From: Crocodylus rhombifer
Taxonomy: Eukaryota > Chordata > Crocodylia > Crocodylidae
Assembly (NCBI GenBank): GCA_038503035.1
Contig: JAVSML010020794.1
Span: 52,199-116,198, forward strand
Direction of reading: 5' to 3'
Length of the DNA: 64,000 nt
The notes under the pieces are model-generated. The model had not been told where the DNA came from and did no database searches. It saw only the letters and a program-made list of their open reading frames with translations. The translations under genes were made by a program, and so were the position numbers. Positions 1-11,289 of the stretch are shown piece after piece. Positions within the stretch are counted from its first letter, which is position 1. Each line of letters begins with the position of its first letter.

Positions 1-1470
1 CGAGCCATTGGCACGGCTGTTCGAGGACTCCTGGTGCTCGGGCCAAGTCCCTGAGGACTGGAAAAGGGCCAATGTGGTCCCTATTTTTAAGATGGGGAGG
101 AAGGAAGAGCCTGGTAACTACAGGCCAGTCAGCCTCACTTCTGTCCTGGGGAAGGTCTTTGAAAAAGGCCACATTTGTGAGAGCCCTGCAGGGGAAGTGA
201 TGTTGAGGGGTAACCAACATGGGTTTGTGCCAGGCCGATCCTGCCTGACTAACTTGGTTTCTTTCTATGACCAGGTAACAAAGAGCTTAGATGGGAAGGA
301 GGAAGTTGATGTCATCTTCTTGGACTTCCAGAAGGCCTTTGACACAGTGTCCTACCCAATTCTGGTGGGCAAGCTGAGGGACTGCGGCACTGATGAATGC
401 ACAGTCACATGGGTGGCAAACTGGCTCCAGGGGCGAACCCAGAGGGTGGTGGTGGACGGGTCAATGTCGACCTGGGAGGGTGTAGGCAGTGGAGTCCCCC
501 AGGGATTGGTCCTTGGACCAGTGCTGTTCAACGTCTTCATTAGCGATCTGGACGAGGGTGTGGAGAGCACCCTGTTCAAGTTCGCTGATGACACCAAGCT
601 GTGGGGTAAAGTGAATACACCGGCAGGCAGGGACCACATCCAGGCAGACCTGGATAGGTTGGAGAAGTGGGCGGATCTGAACAGGATGTGGTTCAACAAG
701 GACAAGTGCAGGGTGCTGCACCTGGGGAGAAGGAACCAGCATTATGGTTATAGGTTAGGGGCTGCCCCTCTCAGCAGCACAGAGGCAGAGAGAGAACTTG
801 GAGTCAGGATTGACTCCAGGATGAATATGAGTCGCCAATGCGACGAAGCAATAGGCAGAGCCAACCTCACCCTGTCATACATCAACAGGGGCATTACTAA
901 CAGGTCCAGAGGTCTTGCTCCCCCTCTGTGCGGTGCTGGTCAGGCTGCAGCTGGAGTACTGTGTCCAGTTCTGGGCGCTGCACTTCAAGAAGGACGTGGA
1001 GAACCTGGAGAGGGTCCAGAGGAGGCCATTCGAATGGTTGAGGGCCTCCGTGGCCAGCCCTATGAGGAGAGGCTGAGGAACCTGAATCTCTTCAGTCTCC
1101 GCAAGAAGAGGCTGAGGGGGATCTTGTGGCTGCCTACAACTTTATCAGGGCCCAGCAGCAGGGACTCAGGGAAAGTCTGTTCACCAGGGCCCCCCTTGGA
1201 GTCACCAGGAACAATGGCCACAAGCTGAGGGAGGAGAGGTTTAGGTTAGATATTAGGAAGAACTACTTCCCTGTAAGGGTGGCCAGAGCCTGGAATAGGC
1301 TTCCCAGAGAGGTGGTGCTCTCACTTTCCCTGGAAATCTTCAAGAGGAGACTGAATAGGCACCTGGCTGGGGTCTTATGACCCCTGCCACCCCCAGTGGT
1401 CCTTCCTGCCAATGGCAGGGGGTCGGACTCGATGATCTGTCTAGGTCCCTTCCGACTCATTGATTCTATG
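1..1470 (+). mobile_element. CR1 LINE, 5' part outside window
   Basis: The 3' half of a CR1 LINE entered at the left edge. It ends with the usual CR1 tail (GGCAGGGGGTCGGACTCGAT, then AGGTCCCTTCC and a short ATTCTATG-like end). Family members copy themselves by target-primed reverse transcription in the nucleus. It is inserted beside an older minus-strand LINE relic. Confidence 0.92.
8..1377 (+). pseudogene. CR1 ORF2 reverse transcriptase, frameshifted
   Basis: Reverse transcriptase part of CR1 ORF2. Visible in order are EDWKRANVVPIFKMG (fingers), FLDFQKAFDTVSY (motif A region), SGVPQGLVLGPVLFN (motif B) and FADDTKLWG (motif C catalytic Asp pair). The C-terminal part ends RRLNRHLAGVL just before the tail. 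The frame changes near 910, returns near 1035 and changes again near 1122, so no complete protein can be made. Other CR1 copies in this window read through these points. Confidence 0.9.
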
Positions 1471-1489
1471 GACCCTGTAGTCACTTTTG

Positions 1490-1650
1490 ATACACTCAGG
1501 GTCTCCCCTGGCAGTATCATTGGTGCCCACATGGATGAGCAGCATGGGGCCGGATGAGCCTTGGTAGTCCCTCCGTAACATTTCAGATCCAGGCTTTGGG
1601 TAAGCAGCAGACATCCTGAAACAACAGGTCAGGTTGTCAGACAGTTCCCT
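1490..1650 (-). pseudogene. LINE ORF1 SGNH-esterase fragment
   Basis: On the minus strand a short open stretch reads LLIHVGTNDTARGDPECIKS. That is the HxGTND block of the SGNH-hydrolase (esterase) domain encoded by ORF1 of CR1/L2-type LINEs. It is out of order relative to the ORF2 relic at 1760-2232 (ORF1 should come first on the minus strand), so it probably belongs to a separate insertion or a rearranged copy. It is only a fragment. Confidence 0.6.
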
Positions 1651-1759
1651 CCATCCTCTGCAGCAGCACTTTATCAGATGCAGTAGGCTGCAGGAAGCAG
1701 AGCTTCTAAGTAGAAAGCATTGAGTGGGGCCAAAGGATTTTCTGTGGGCTGAACTAAAT

Positions 1760-2232
1760 TCCTTGAAGGGCCAGGTTCAATCTTCAGGCTGTATTTTGCC
1801 TGTCTCTGCATTAAACCATAGTCTATTTTCCTTCTTTTTTTATGATATGCATTTGCTCTGTGCCTCCAGTATGATGTTTTTAAGCAATTCCCCTACTACC
1901 TGCAAGTTTTTCATCTCCTTTAGGACCCCTTTTAACTTTAGTCTACCTAGCTTCCTAATTTTGGTAGTTTCCCTTTTTAAAAGCTGCTGTGATAGATTTT
2001 TTTTTTGTCTCCTCTCTTGCATGATTGTCACTCTCAGTTGCATCATGATTTCTGTTGCAGGGCAGCTCAGTAACACTTACCCTTTGTACAATATCCTGTG
2101 CACTACTTGGCCAAGTATGGCCTTTCCTCTTATAGATTACAGGACTAATTGCTCCAGAAAGCAATCTTTTATAATGTCAAGAAATTTGCTCTCTGCATCC
2201 GAGCTTGAGGTTAAATTGACCCAGTTTATTTG
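1760..2232 (-). pseudogene. Older LINE ORF2: endonuclease C-terminal part
   Basis: Minus-strand relic of a CR1/L2-like ORF2. After the junction with the CR1 at 2240, the reading resumes INWVNLTSSSDAESKFLDII, then an LSSAQDIVQR-like stretch, a decayed GNSDH-type motif and the linker after the endonuclease (LLKNIILEAQSKC). Several frame changes and stops are present. Its N-terminal half lies at 5241-5660 on the far side of the inserted CR1. Confidence 0.65.
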
Positions 2233-2239
2233 TGAATAA

Positions 2240-5237
2240 ATAGGGGGGGACTACTGCCACTGCTGGCCTGCTGAGCGATCCTTGCAAAGCCAGCAGACCA
2301 AGGCACTTAAGGGAGCCCACCCCTGCCCCAGCCCTGGCACAATCTGTGGGCAAGGCAAGAGCCCCTAAGGGCACACTTGCCTGCCTGTACACTAATGCCA
2401 GGAGCCTGGGTAACAAGCAGAAGGAGCTTGTCCTCCTGCTCAGTGCAAAGAATTATGATGTCATTGGGATAACGGAGACCTGGTGGGACTCCACCCATGA
2501 CTGGACCACGGGTATAGAGGGCTATACCCTGTACAGGAGGGATCGTGTTGACAAAAGGGGCGGGGGTGTAGCTCTCTATGTGAAGGAGAGCTACATGTCC
2601 CTCCAAGCTGATGTTGGTGACCGGCATGGACAGCTAGAGACCCTCTGGGTAAAAATTCATGGGAAAAACGGCACAGGGGACACAACAGTGGGAGTCTACT
2701 ACAGACCTCCCACTCAAAGTCCTGAGCTTGACCAGGAGTTCACCCGGGAACTGACTGAGGCCGCTTGCTCCAGGACCTTGGTTGTCATGGGTGACTTCAA
2801 TTACCCGGACATCTCGTGGGAAGATCACTCAGCAAAATCCGAGCGGTTGCAAAGCTTTCTCTCGTGCGTGGATGACCTCTACCTGACTCAAGAAGTCTGT
2901 GGGCCAACGAGAGGCAAAGCGCTGCTCGACCTGGTACTGGCTATGGGGGACGACCTAATCGGCGACGTAGTGATCAATGGGAAGCTGGGTGACAGCCACC
3001 ACGAACTGATCACCTTCACCATCCGCCGTAAAGCTGGCAAGTCAGCAACACAAAAGTCCTTGACTTCAGAAAAGCTGACTTTGACAAGCTCAAGAGGCTT
3101 GTTGGTCAGGCCCTCAGGGACCATGACCCCAGGGAGATGGGAGTTCAAGAAGAGTGGTTGCTTCTCAAGGAAGCGATCCTCAATGCACAAGCTAAATCTA
3201 TTCCAACACGGAGGAAAGGCAGAAAGAAGGCACAGCAGCCCCCCTGGCTCTCCAGGGACCTAGTGGACCTCCTGCGGCTAAAAAGGAAAGCCTACAAAGG
3301 ATGGAGGACAGGATTCACCTCCAAGGAGAATTATTCTGCACTGGTCCGGTCCTGCAGGGAGCAAACCAGGAAAGCCAAGGCTGCAACTGAACTCCAACTA
3401 GCTTCAAGCATCAAGGACAACAAAAAGTGCTTTTTCAGATATGTGGGGAGCCGGAGGAAAAGCAAGGGCAACGTTGGACCCCTGCTAAACCAGATGGGGC
3501 AACTGACAACTGACGCCCAGGAAAAAGCCAACCTATTAAATAGGTACTTTGCGTCAGTCTTTCATCAGTCCCATGGGACGCCCATGCCTGCTATGGGACA
3601 GGGAGATCCGGGTGATGGGGATCCCCTACCCTCCATCAATGCTGACCTCGTGAAGGAACACCTTGAGAAGCTGGATACCTTCAAGTCAGCCGGCCCTGAC
3701 AATCTGCACCCCAGGGTACTCAAGGAGCTGGCGAGCGTCATAGCCCAGCCCCTGGCACGGATCTTTGAAAACTCCTGGCGCTCTGGTGTAGTGCCCGAAG
3801 ACTGGAAGAAGGCCAATGTGGTGCCGATCTTCAAGAAAGGGAGGAGAGTGGATCCGGCTAACTACAGGCCCATTAGCCTGACTTCTATCCTGGGGAAGAT
3901 CTTAGAAAAGTTTATTAAGGAGGCCATCCTTGAGGGACTGGCCCAGGCTAACATCCTAAGGGATAGCCAGCACGGGTTTGTTGCAGGTAGGTCTTGTTTG
4001 ACCAATCTCATTTCCTTCTATGACCAGATGACCTATCACCTGGACAAGGGAGAAGAGATTGATGTCATATATCTTGACTTCAGAAAAGCCTTTTATCTGG
4101 TATCCCATGATCACCTCTTGGCCAAACTGGCCAGTTGTGGCCTTGGCTCCACCACGATCTGCTGGCTGGGAAACTGGCTCCGTGGTCGGACCCAGAGGGT
4201 TGTAATCGATGGCAGTCACTCATCGTGGTGCCCTGTGACCAGTGGGGTCCCTCAAGGCTCTGTCCTGGGACCCATACTGTTCAACATCTTCATTAACGAT
4301 GTGGACATTGGAGTCAGGAGCGGACTGGCCAAGTTCGCCGATGACACCAAACTTTGGGGCAAAGCATCCACGCCAGAAGATAGGCGGGTGATCCAGGCTG
4401 ACCTGGACAAGCTCAGCAAATGGGCGGACGAGAACCTGATGGTGTTTAACACCGAAAAATGCAAGGTTTTCCACCTTGGGAGGAAAAACCTGCAGCTTCC
4501 TTATAGGCTTGGCAGTGCTACGTTGGATAGCACTACAGAAGAAAGAGACTTGGGGGTCGTCATTGACCATAAGATGAACATGAGCCTGCAATGCGATGCT
4601 GCGGCTAGTAAAGCAACCAAAACGCTGGCTTGCATCCATAGACGCTTCTCGAGCAAATCCCAGGACATCATTCTCCCCTTGTACTCGGTCTTGGTGAGGC
4701 CGCAGCTGGAGTACTGCGTCCAGTTTTGGGCTCCACAATTCAAAAAGGATGTGGAGAAGCTTGAGAGAGTCCAGAGGAGAGCCATGCGCATAATCAGGGG
4801 TCAGGAAAACAGATCTTACGATGACAGGCTGAGAGCCATGGGACTCTTTAGCCTGGAAAAGTGCAGGCTCAGGGGTGATCTGATGGCCACCTATAAGTTT
4901 ATCAGGGGTGACCACCAGGATCTGGGGGAATGTTTGTTCACCAGAGCACCCCAAGGGATGACGAGGTTGAACGGTCACAAACTCCTGCAAGACGGTTTCA
5001 GGCTGGACATAAGGAAGAATTTCTTTACTGTCCGAGCCCCCAAGGTCTGGAACAGTCTGCCAGCGGAGGTGGTTCAAGCACCTACATTGAACACCTTCAA
5101 GAGTAAATTGGATGCTTATCTTGCTGGGATCCTATGACCCCAGCTGACTTCCTGCCTTTTGGGCAGGGGGCTAGACTCGATGATCTCCCGAGGTCCCTTC
5201 CAGCCCTAATGTCTATGAAATCTATGAAATCTATGAA
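2240..5237 (+). mobile_element. Near full-length CR1 LINE (ORF2)
   Basis: A 3 kb CR1 containing an endonuclease domain, reverse transcriptase and 3' tail. It ends with three copies of a 9-base ATCTATGAA unit. TGAATAA is found at both borders (2233-2239 and 5234-5240), although the right copy overlaps the tail repeat. It landed in the endonuclease region of an older minus-strand LINE. ORF1 is absent, so the copy is 5' truncated. Confidence 0.93.
2346..5137 (+). pseudogene. CR1 ORF2 endonuclease-reverse transcriptase, one frameshift
   Basis: Replication protein of CR1. The endonuclease spans about 2346-3043, with ITETWWD at residues 42-48, GDFNYPDISW from residue 149 and the terminal LGDSHHELITF block. 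The reverse transcriptase is in another frame up to 5137, with fingers DWKKANVVPIFKKG, motif A YLDFRKAF, motif B SGVPQGSVLGP, motif C FADD at residues 400-403 counted from 3137, and the C-terminal LDAYLAGIL. Compared with the copy at 48562, four bases are missing at about 3041-3045 (GTCAGCAAC where the other has GTCAGTCAGCAAC). This single lesion separates the two domains, so the element is young relative to its neighbours. Confidence 0.92.
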
Positions 5238-5240
5238 TAA

Positions 5241-6060
5241 TGGATGTCTCCCATTATTACTGTTTTTTGATTTTACAGCCCTTCTCAACTCCTTTAGCAT
5301 TTTTAGCTTGCTGCTGCTGTCCTGGTCTCAGGGTTGATAGCATATCTTCAGACATATTTTTTCCCCCAATGCAACATGGAATTTCTATCTACAGAGATTC
5401 TATGGTACCTATGTTATCAGTTGAAAAATCTATCCTATTTGATTCAATGTAGACTTTGATGTAGAATGCTATTCTCCCATCAGGTTGACCTGTCCTAGCA
5501 TTCTTGTATAGTTTGTATCCTGATATTATAGCATCCCATTGATTTTCCTCATTCCACCATGTTTCTAAGATACCTATTATGTCAATATTGTTATTTACTG
5601 CTAAGCATTCAAGTCCCCCTGTCTTGGATCTTAGATTTCTGGTATTAGTAGAAAAGGACTTAATACTTTTTTCTTGTTGCCTGGTTGGCTTCTTGTGTGT
5701 GACCTTTTACTCAGCAAATCTCTTTGTTTATGCTGGTCTTCTCTGTGCTTCACCTGAGTACTCTCTCTCAGTTTCTTATCCCCATTATCTATAGTTTCAC
5801 CCCTACAAGGTGTGTCAGTCTGAACTATGTGCTGTTCTGTACCAGTTGCCTTTCCCCCAGTTTTTAGTTTAAAAGCTGCTCTTCCACCTTTTTAATGTTA
5901 CATGACAGAAATTTGGTACCATTTTGGTTCAGGTAGAGACCATCCCTCCTGCCCAGGCTACCTCTGTTCCAAAAATCCTCCAGTTCCTAATAAACCTAAA
6001 CTCCTCCTCCTTATACCATTTTCTTGGCCCCCTCATTGAGATTCTGGATCTATGGCTGTC
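5241..6060 (-). pseudogene. Older LINE: ORF1 end and endonuclease N-terminal part
   Basis: Minus strand. About 5930-6050 gives RDGLYLNQNGTKF, typical of the C-terminal catalytic block of the LINE ORF1 esterase. About 5400-5660 gives TNTRNLRSKTGGLECLAVNN and ILETWWNEENQWD, the N-terminal endonuclease block. The reading runs to NNGRHPLFI at the border with the CR1 at 5237 and continues at 2232. Stops are frequent. This is the target element of the nested CR1. Confidence 0.75.
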
Positions 6061-6305
6061 TCTACACAAGATCCTACTGTGCAACGGTTACTGGACATTT
6101 ATTTAGTACTTGTATAAACAAGTACTAAATAAATGCACAATAACCTGAGTTACTGCACAGTAGTGCTGGTGAACACCTTTTTTCTGATGATATTGCACAG
6201 TGACCTAATAGTACTCTGAAATAGCGTCTTGCCATGGTTTTTGCGATGAAACACTACTGCACAGTAAAATCAGGTTACTGAGCTGTCAGGATCTCATGTA
6301 GACAT
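6061..6305. mobile_element. MITE with TGTCTACA-type inverted ends
   Basis: A 245-bp non-coding element. The left end (TCTCTACACAAGATCCTACT) and the reverse complement of the right end (GTCTACATGAGATCCT) are similar terminal inverted repeats. The interior has repeated inverted GCACAGTA/TACTGTGC words and an inner palindrome AGTACTTGTATAAACAAGTACT around 6105-6130. It splits the ORF1 relic of a minus-strand LINE. A relative lies at 53988-54235. Confidence 0.65.
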
Positions 6306-6520
6306 GTCCTCTATCTGTTTACTTAGCCCTGCACATGGCAGTGAAAGCATTTCAGAGAATGCTACCATAGAGATTCTGGATTTCAACCTCCTACCTAGCC
6401 ACCCTAAATTTAGCTTTCAGGACTTCTCTGTTACAGTTTCCCATATTGTTGGTACCCACATGGACCATAACCAGCAGTTCCTCCCCAGCACTATCTAGCA
6501 GCCTGCCTATACATCTTGCT
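6306..6520 (-). pseudogene. LINE ORF1 SGNH-esterase, N-terminal part
   Basis: Minus strand reads LLVMVHVGTNNMGNCNREVL, followed by LKAKFR and EIQNLYGSIL. This is the HVGTN block of the ORF1 esterase of CR1/L2-like LINEs. It continues across the MITE into 5241-6060, where the C-terminal block is found, so the two belong to one copy. Confidence 0.7.
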
Positions 6521-6544
6521 AGATCTACTACCTTTGCACCCAGC

Positions 6545-6710
6545 TGTAGGGGGGCTGTAGCTGGGCAGGGGGCTGCAGCCAGGTGGAGGGCACAAGGGGG
6601 GCTGCAGCTGGGTGGTGCGCATGCAGGGGTCTGCAGCCAGCTGGGAGGTGCACAGGGGGCTGCAGCTGGGCGGAGGGTGCGTGGGGGGGCGCTGTAGCTA
6701 AGCAGGGAGG
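6545..6710. repeat. Degenerate GC-rich minisatellite
   Basis: Four to five imperfect units of roughly 33-35 bp built on GGGGCTGCAGCTGGGYGG followed by a variable GTGCRCA part. No coding signal; the open frames across it result from the repeat lacking stops. Confidence 0.7.
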
Positions 6711-6769
6711 CAAGCGGGGGGTGCCAGTCCCAGGTGGGACAAGCAGCCTGAGCCGCCTCTCCTTGTGGT

Positions 6770-6850
6770 ACAGATCTGGGGGCTCACACTCCTGAAAGGG
6801 CTGCCAGGCTGTGCCAGACTCCTCCCAGGGGTGTAAGCCCCCAGATCTGT
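6770..6850. repeat. Inverted repeat, 25-bp arms
   Basis: Arms at 6770-6794 (ACAGATCTGGGGGCTCACAC...) and 6826-6850 pair at 23 of 25 positions around a 31-base loop. A weaker copy of the same palindromic block follows at about 6960-7050. It is part of the surrounding non-autonomous element. Confidence 0.75.
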
Positions 6851-7273
6851 GCTGGTTGAGAGGAAGTTCAGGCTGTTGCCTAGGATCAGCACTGGGTGAA
6901 GCCCACATCCAGTGCCAAGGAAGATTGCTGTGGCAGCAGCAGCCTCCTGTCATCTGACGTGCAGATCCCAGGGCTCACACCCCTGGGAGGAGTCCAGCCC
7001 AGCCCTGCAGCCCTCCCGGGGGTGCAAACCCCCAATCTGTGTACCAGGTGACAAGAGGCTGCCTCTGCCACTTGGAACTGGCACTAAAGCCAAGTAAGCC
7101 TGGCTTGGAAACTCAAAACATTTTGAAAATTTTGAAATGTTTTGAGTGTCCTTGTTTTGTTTTGAATCCATTTCGAAGCCTTTTGTTTTGTTTTGATTTC
7201 GCTGTTTCAAGCTCAAAATGCATCAAAACAGCTTCAGAACAAAACACCTGGTGAAATTTCACACAGCCCTACA

Positions 7274-9453
7274 GCCTGCCACCACCCCTCTCCTCCCTAG
7301 CCAGAGCTCCGGAGAAGACTGCAGGCACAGCGGGGTCTTCTTGACTTCCTTTGCTGCCTGCTGCTCAAGCAGGGATTCTCCCCTCCCTCGTCTCATCTCC
7401 TACAGCATGGACCCCTGCCCATGGACCCTAGGCATGTGGTATGCTAGCTACTGCTGAGGGGTGTCTGTGTGTGTGTGTGTGTCTCCAATTCCACTGGGAC
7501 AGGCAGACAGAACAGTGTCCTCTTAGGGCTTTTTGGAGCTAATCAACAGGTCAGCTGGTAACGTCCCTCTGTTCCTTCCTTGGAAAAAGTTGTTTAAGAA
7601 GAGCTTGAACCTAATGAGAGAGGCTTTTGTTTTGTTGATGGGCTGATAAACACTGTGTTATCACTGCAGGTTTTATCAGCCCCTTGCTGGTTTGCAGCCC
7701 TGTCAGGTTTGCAGACAGTATGGGGAAGAATGAAAAGCTCAGTATCATCAACAGATGCATGCACTGCATGCCCCCAGCTCAGCACTATAGAATGGAATGG
7801 AGGGCTGCTGTAGCGCCCTGCCAGCTTCTTGCCTGAACCACTGCAGGAATGTGCCTGCGTTTCTTCTGTCCAGAAGGAATGTCTGTGTGGTTGCAAATTG
7901 GTTCAACTTAGCCAGGTTAGACTAGCCTGCAAATATTGATGTGAATCTATGAATCTGTGAATACATTCAGGCTCAGGCTTTTTTAATGTCTGTCCCTAGC
8001 CTCAGAGTGAGGCGCTCCTTCCACTGGATACACATATCTGAACTATGTCCCTGGGACAGGTGCACTTAATACAATAAACTGGATAGCCCCCACCCTGCTG
8101 CTGGACTTCTATCTGAATTTTTTTTTTAGTGTTAAAACTTAGTCTGCTCTTTTAAGAAGGTTTTTATTTATGGGTTCTCTTAGACTACAAACTTTAAAGT
8201 AATGGATCAACCTTCTTTGTAACTGTATTCTTCCATAATTGCAGCTAAATATTAAACAAGGGAGTTAAGTATTGATCTAACTGCTCAGTTATTTCAGCTA
8301 AATACCTAGGTTAAAGGAACAACTTTCTTTGAAAGCTTCTCTTCAAAGAGGTGAAGTGGCAAACTGAATTTCAGACTGCTTGCAAATTCCCTGTTAGCTC
8401 TCCCCTGGTCACTTAGGAGGTCCTCATTTGTTCTCTCCTGAGCCTGGGCTTACTTTGTCAGACACAGGAAGCAATCATTCAGCAAGCAGCACCAGCAGTC
8501 ACCAACTGCTCAGAGTGCATGGCCCAAACAACCAACTGAACACTCAGCAAACCCACAGGCAGACATAGTTCACTTACCTTTCACGAGCAGGATCTGGTAC
8601 CTGACTCCTCTTTTTCTTCCTCTTTGTTCCAGCAAACTGCTTGCAAACCATTCTTGCAGAACTGTTCTCTGCTTAGGGAACAATAATTCTGAACCTAGCA
8701 TGGTGGTAAGCAGTGCTCTTAATAAAGATCCAGCTGCAACTGTCCAAATGGAGTCCATTTTTATTGCAGGGAGCTTTGTGTATTAAACATTGTGGAAAAT
8801 CAATGAGGCACAAGTTCAAAACTCTCTGGACATGAAGAGCCTAGAACCTAGCTCGTGCTTTTTATGTTAGTTCCCTAAACACTCAGGTCTGGGGATTAAA
8901 GCAAAGAGCATTGTCCTCCTTGTTCCTTCTGTAGTCATGGGTTTTTGGCCATTTACATCATCTGGACTCACAGATAAGCTTCCAGAATCAGTGTGTGTAC
9001 ATGCCCTGCCAGCACAGTGTTTGCCCATGGCCAATCCACATGTCCCCACTGCAGGGGTAATAAATAGTGTTGCTCCCTAGACGTAAGTGCCAAAATTGTT
9101 ACTTATGTGACTAAAAAGCTGCCATTTAGATGCACAAAGGAAAATACAATGCCACGCTTAGTGAACTGGAATTTCCATCTTCTTTGTGGTCTCTTTAGTA
9201 TTAAAAAACTTGGAAGTTTTCTGAAAATAAAATTATCCAAAGTCTGCAAAATAGACATTAAGAAACTAAGGAACCTCTGTTTGTTTATTTTATCTAAAAT
9301 ACAGTCAAGAATTTACTAGATTCTAGTCTATAAGAGACAATATTTCAGGTCTGTTTTGAATAGAACAAGTATGAGAACATTCTTTTTATGAGATAACCCT
9401 TCCTTTATTAGACTGGGGTGACTGTCACTTATTAAAGCTCTTTCTGTTTTTAG
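7274..9453. other. FEZ1 intron, no recognised element
   Basis: Unique-looking intron sequence up to the exon at 9454. A short (GT)n tract lies at about 7467-7484. No coding region, RNA gene or recognisable transposon was found on either strand. Confidence 0.6.
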
Positions 9454-9553
9454 GGTTTGGGATGCTCTAACGGATAACTACATCCCATCAATCACTGAGG
9501 ACTGGAGGGACCCCAATATTGAGGCATTGAATGGCAATGTTTCTGACTCGGAG
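9454..9553 (+). CDS. FEZ1: FEZ1 internal exon (VWDALTDNYIPS segment)
   Basis: Coding exon of fasciculation and elongation protein zeta-1, a cytoplasmic adaptor that links kinesin-1 to cargo and acts in axon outgrowth (family knowledge). The sequence shows a pyrimidine-rich acceptor ending in TAG, one base finishing an upstream codon, then 33 open codons beginning VWDALTDNYIPSITEDWRD and ending NVSDSE, followed by a GTATTT donor. The peptide fits the acidic middle region of FEZ1; FEZ2 differs clearly here. The next exon begins in phase 0, as this one ends. The upstream exon with the N-terminus is not in the window. No alternative start is needed because this is an internal exon. The following intron is 24,592 bp and packed with transposons. 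Confidence 0.93.
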
Positions 9554-11285
9554 GTATTTTATTGAACTTATTTTTTGTATATTTTTTAAACCTTAATGGG
9601 TTTTGGGACCTGTTTTACACCCTAAAAATGAAAATGCATAAAATGAAATGACAGCTAACAGCCATTCTGAGCAGAGGAGAATGTGAGAATGGAGTTCCTG
9701 TCAGATATAAGAACAGATGTCTCACAAACATGTGTGGAACAAATTCATTACCCTTTGATAAATGAAAAGCATCTGTAACGTGGAACTTTAAATGAAACAG
9801 TTTGATATGTCTGAAATGGGAGTATTGTCAGCTAGGCTGTTGTTTGCTTGAAAATGAAACTGATAACATTTGTACTGCCTTCCACCATAACCCATTGAGA
9901 ACAATACATAAGATGGATTTGCCAAACTGCTGAACAATGAGATAGTGATAACATTTTCGTACAGAGCACTGCAGGGAAGTCAGCTGGCCTGCTGCTGCAG
10001 AGTACTTTGGATTGATGTTTGGAGATCAGACATGGGAGGCATTCAATGGACAGAATATGCTGTAGTGGTCCTATGGTCTCTTGTTCTACAGATAGGCATG
10101 CCATTTTCATTCCCTGATAAATTTTACCATTTTAATGGGACAACATAAAATGTAAAAGAAAAGGTGCAGAATGAACCCCCCCAACAGATAAATTTGCAAA
10201 ACTTGCCCAAACGGAAATGCATGATTTTTTTTATCCAAATGTTTTGAAAAAATCAGTGTTTAGAAACTACAAGCCTGAACATTGATCAATTCATTTTTAA
10301 TTATTTCAGAGGCTAAGGGAAGATGAGTGTTAGATGGACTCCTGGCAAACACAGATGCACACATAGGGCTCCAACACATGATATGTTTATGATACAATTA
10401 AAGTAATCATGCCATAAATACTAACAACAGTGCACACACAGCTAATTTATGGTGCCATAAAGTGGCAAGCCAGCCACAAAGATATTCCACAGAATATGTA
10501 CAACATTGTTTTGGTGCATTTGTATGCCACTATAAATTGAATATGTAGCACTGCCAGACCTGGGGCTATCCCAGGACTGAGGCTGGAATAATATGATTGT
10601 TGGCCCTGACTGTGGACAGTCCAGGGTTTTGAACTGGATATGGGGTTGTCCAGTGCTAAGGGTTGGTAATCTCATCTGACATGGCCGGAGGCACAGTGTT
10701 TGGAATGGGGCATGCAATTCCTCTGATCCCAGTCATGCCATTGATTTAACATCTGAAGGGGCCATAGACAGATGTGAAAGCCTGCAGTACTTAGGTTATT
10801 ATATAGGTAATGAAGAGGATATGATCAGAGCATAGGAGGTGGGAATAAAGAAAGTAGTAAAGTAAGAGAAATGTAAACGGCTCTGGGGTGTGGGCGTAGA
10901 TTTGTGAGCATGTAGTAGTTGTGGGATGGTATCATAGTTGGATTCCTAAAACCACTACAAGAAGGGTGGATTCCTTCTAAGCTGGGGATAGGCTTCTTGG
11001 ACCAGCATCTTGTGGAATCACCTTTGCATAAAGTATGAAGATGTGTTGTAGGGGTACCAGGGGCTCCATCCCTCAGCTGCCAACTACATGCCACTCACTG
11101 CAACATTGGACTGTCTTCCCAAAGTGAGTGTCTCCCTACCAGTCTTGACATAAACCCTCAAAACCCCACCATGTTCACCTCTTCTCAGTCTTCACAAAAA
11201 AACCAAAAACCAAAACAAAAAAAATAGGTTGCAAGCAGACAGCTAATAAGAATTATTTGAAAAAGGAAGAGGACAAATTGACGGT
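9554..11285. other. FEZ1 intron, no recognised element
   Basis: Intron sequence following the exon at 9454-9553. An A-rich, CAAAA-type low-complexity stretch lies at about 11195-11230. Nothing else could be identified. Confidence 0.55.
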
Positions 11286-11289
11286 GAGA

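Larger units (their letters stand above)
6535..7273. mobile_element. Non-autonomous hAT-like element with G-rich repeats
   Basis: The right end at about 7250-7273 (GGTGAAATTTCACACAGCCCTA) matches, inverted, the TAGGGCTGTG ends of elements at 24980 and 28972. Next to it are subterminal AAAACATTTTGAAA words in both directions. The left part (6545-6710) is a degenerate minisatellite of GGGGCTGCAGCTGGG units. The middle has two palindromic blocks. The left end is not certain and no target duplication was established. Confidence 0.5.

Noticed and set aside
4220..5077. Long minus-strand frame of 285 codons
   Set aside because: It lies opposite the CR1 reverse transcriptase and recurs opposite other CR1 copies (for example 38445-38951, there on the + strand). 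It is a shadow of the LINE sequence.
1..9453. Search for the FEZ1 N-terminal exon or promoter
   Set aside because: No peptide or splice site matching the expected first coding exon was seen; only LINEs, MITEs and featureless intron.
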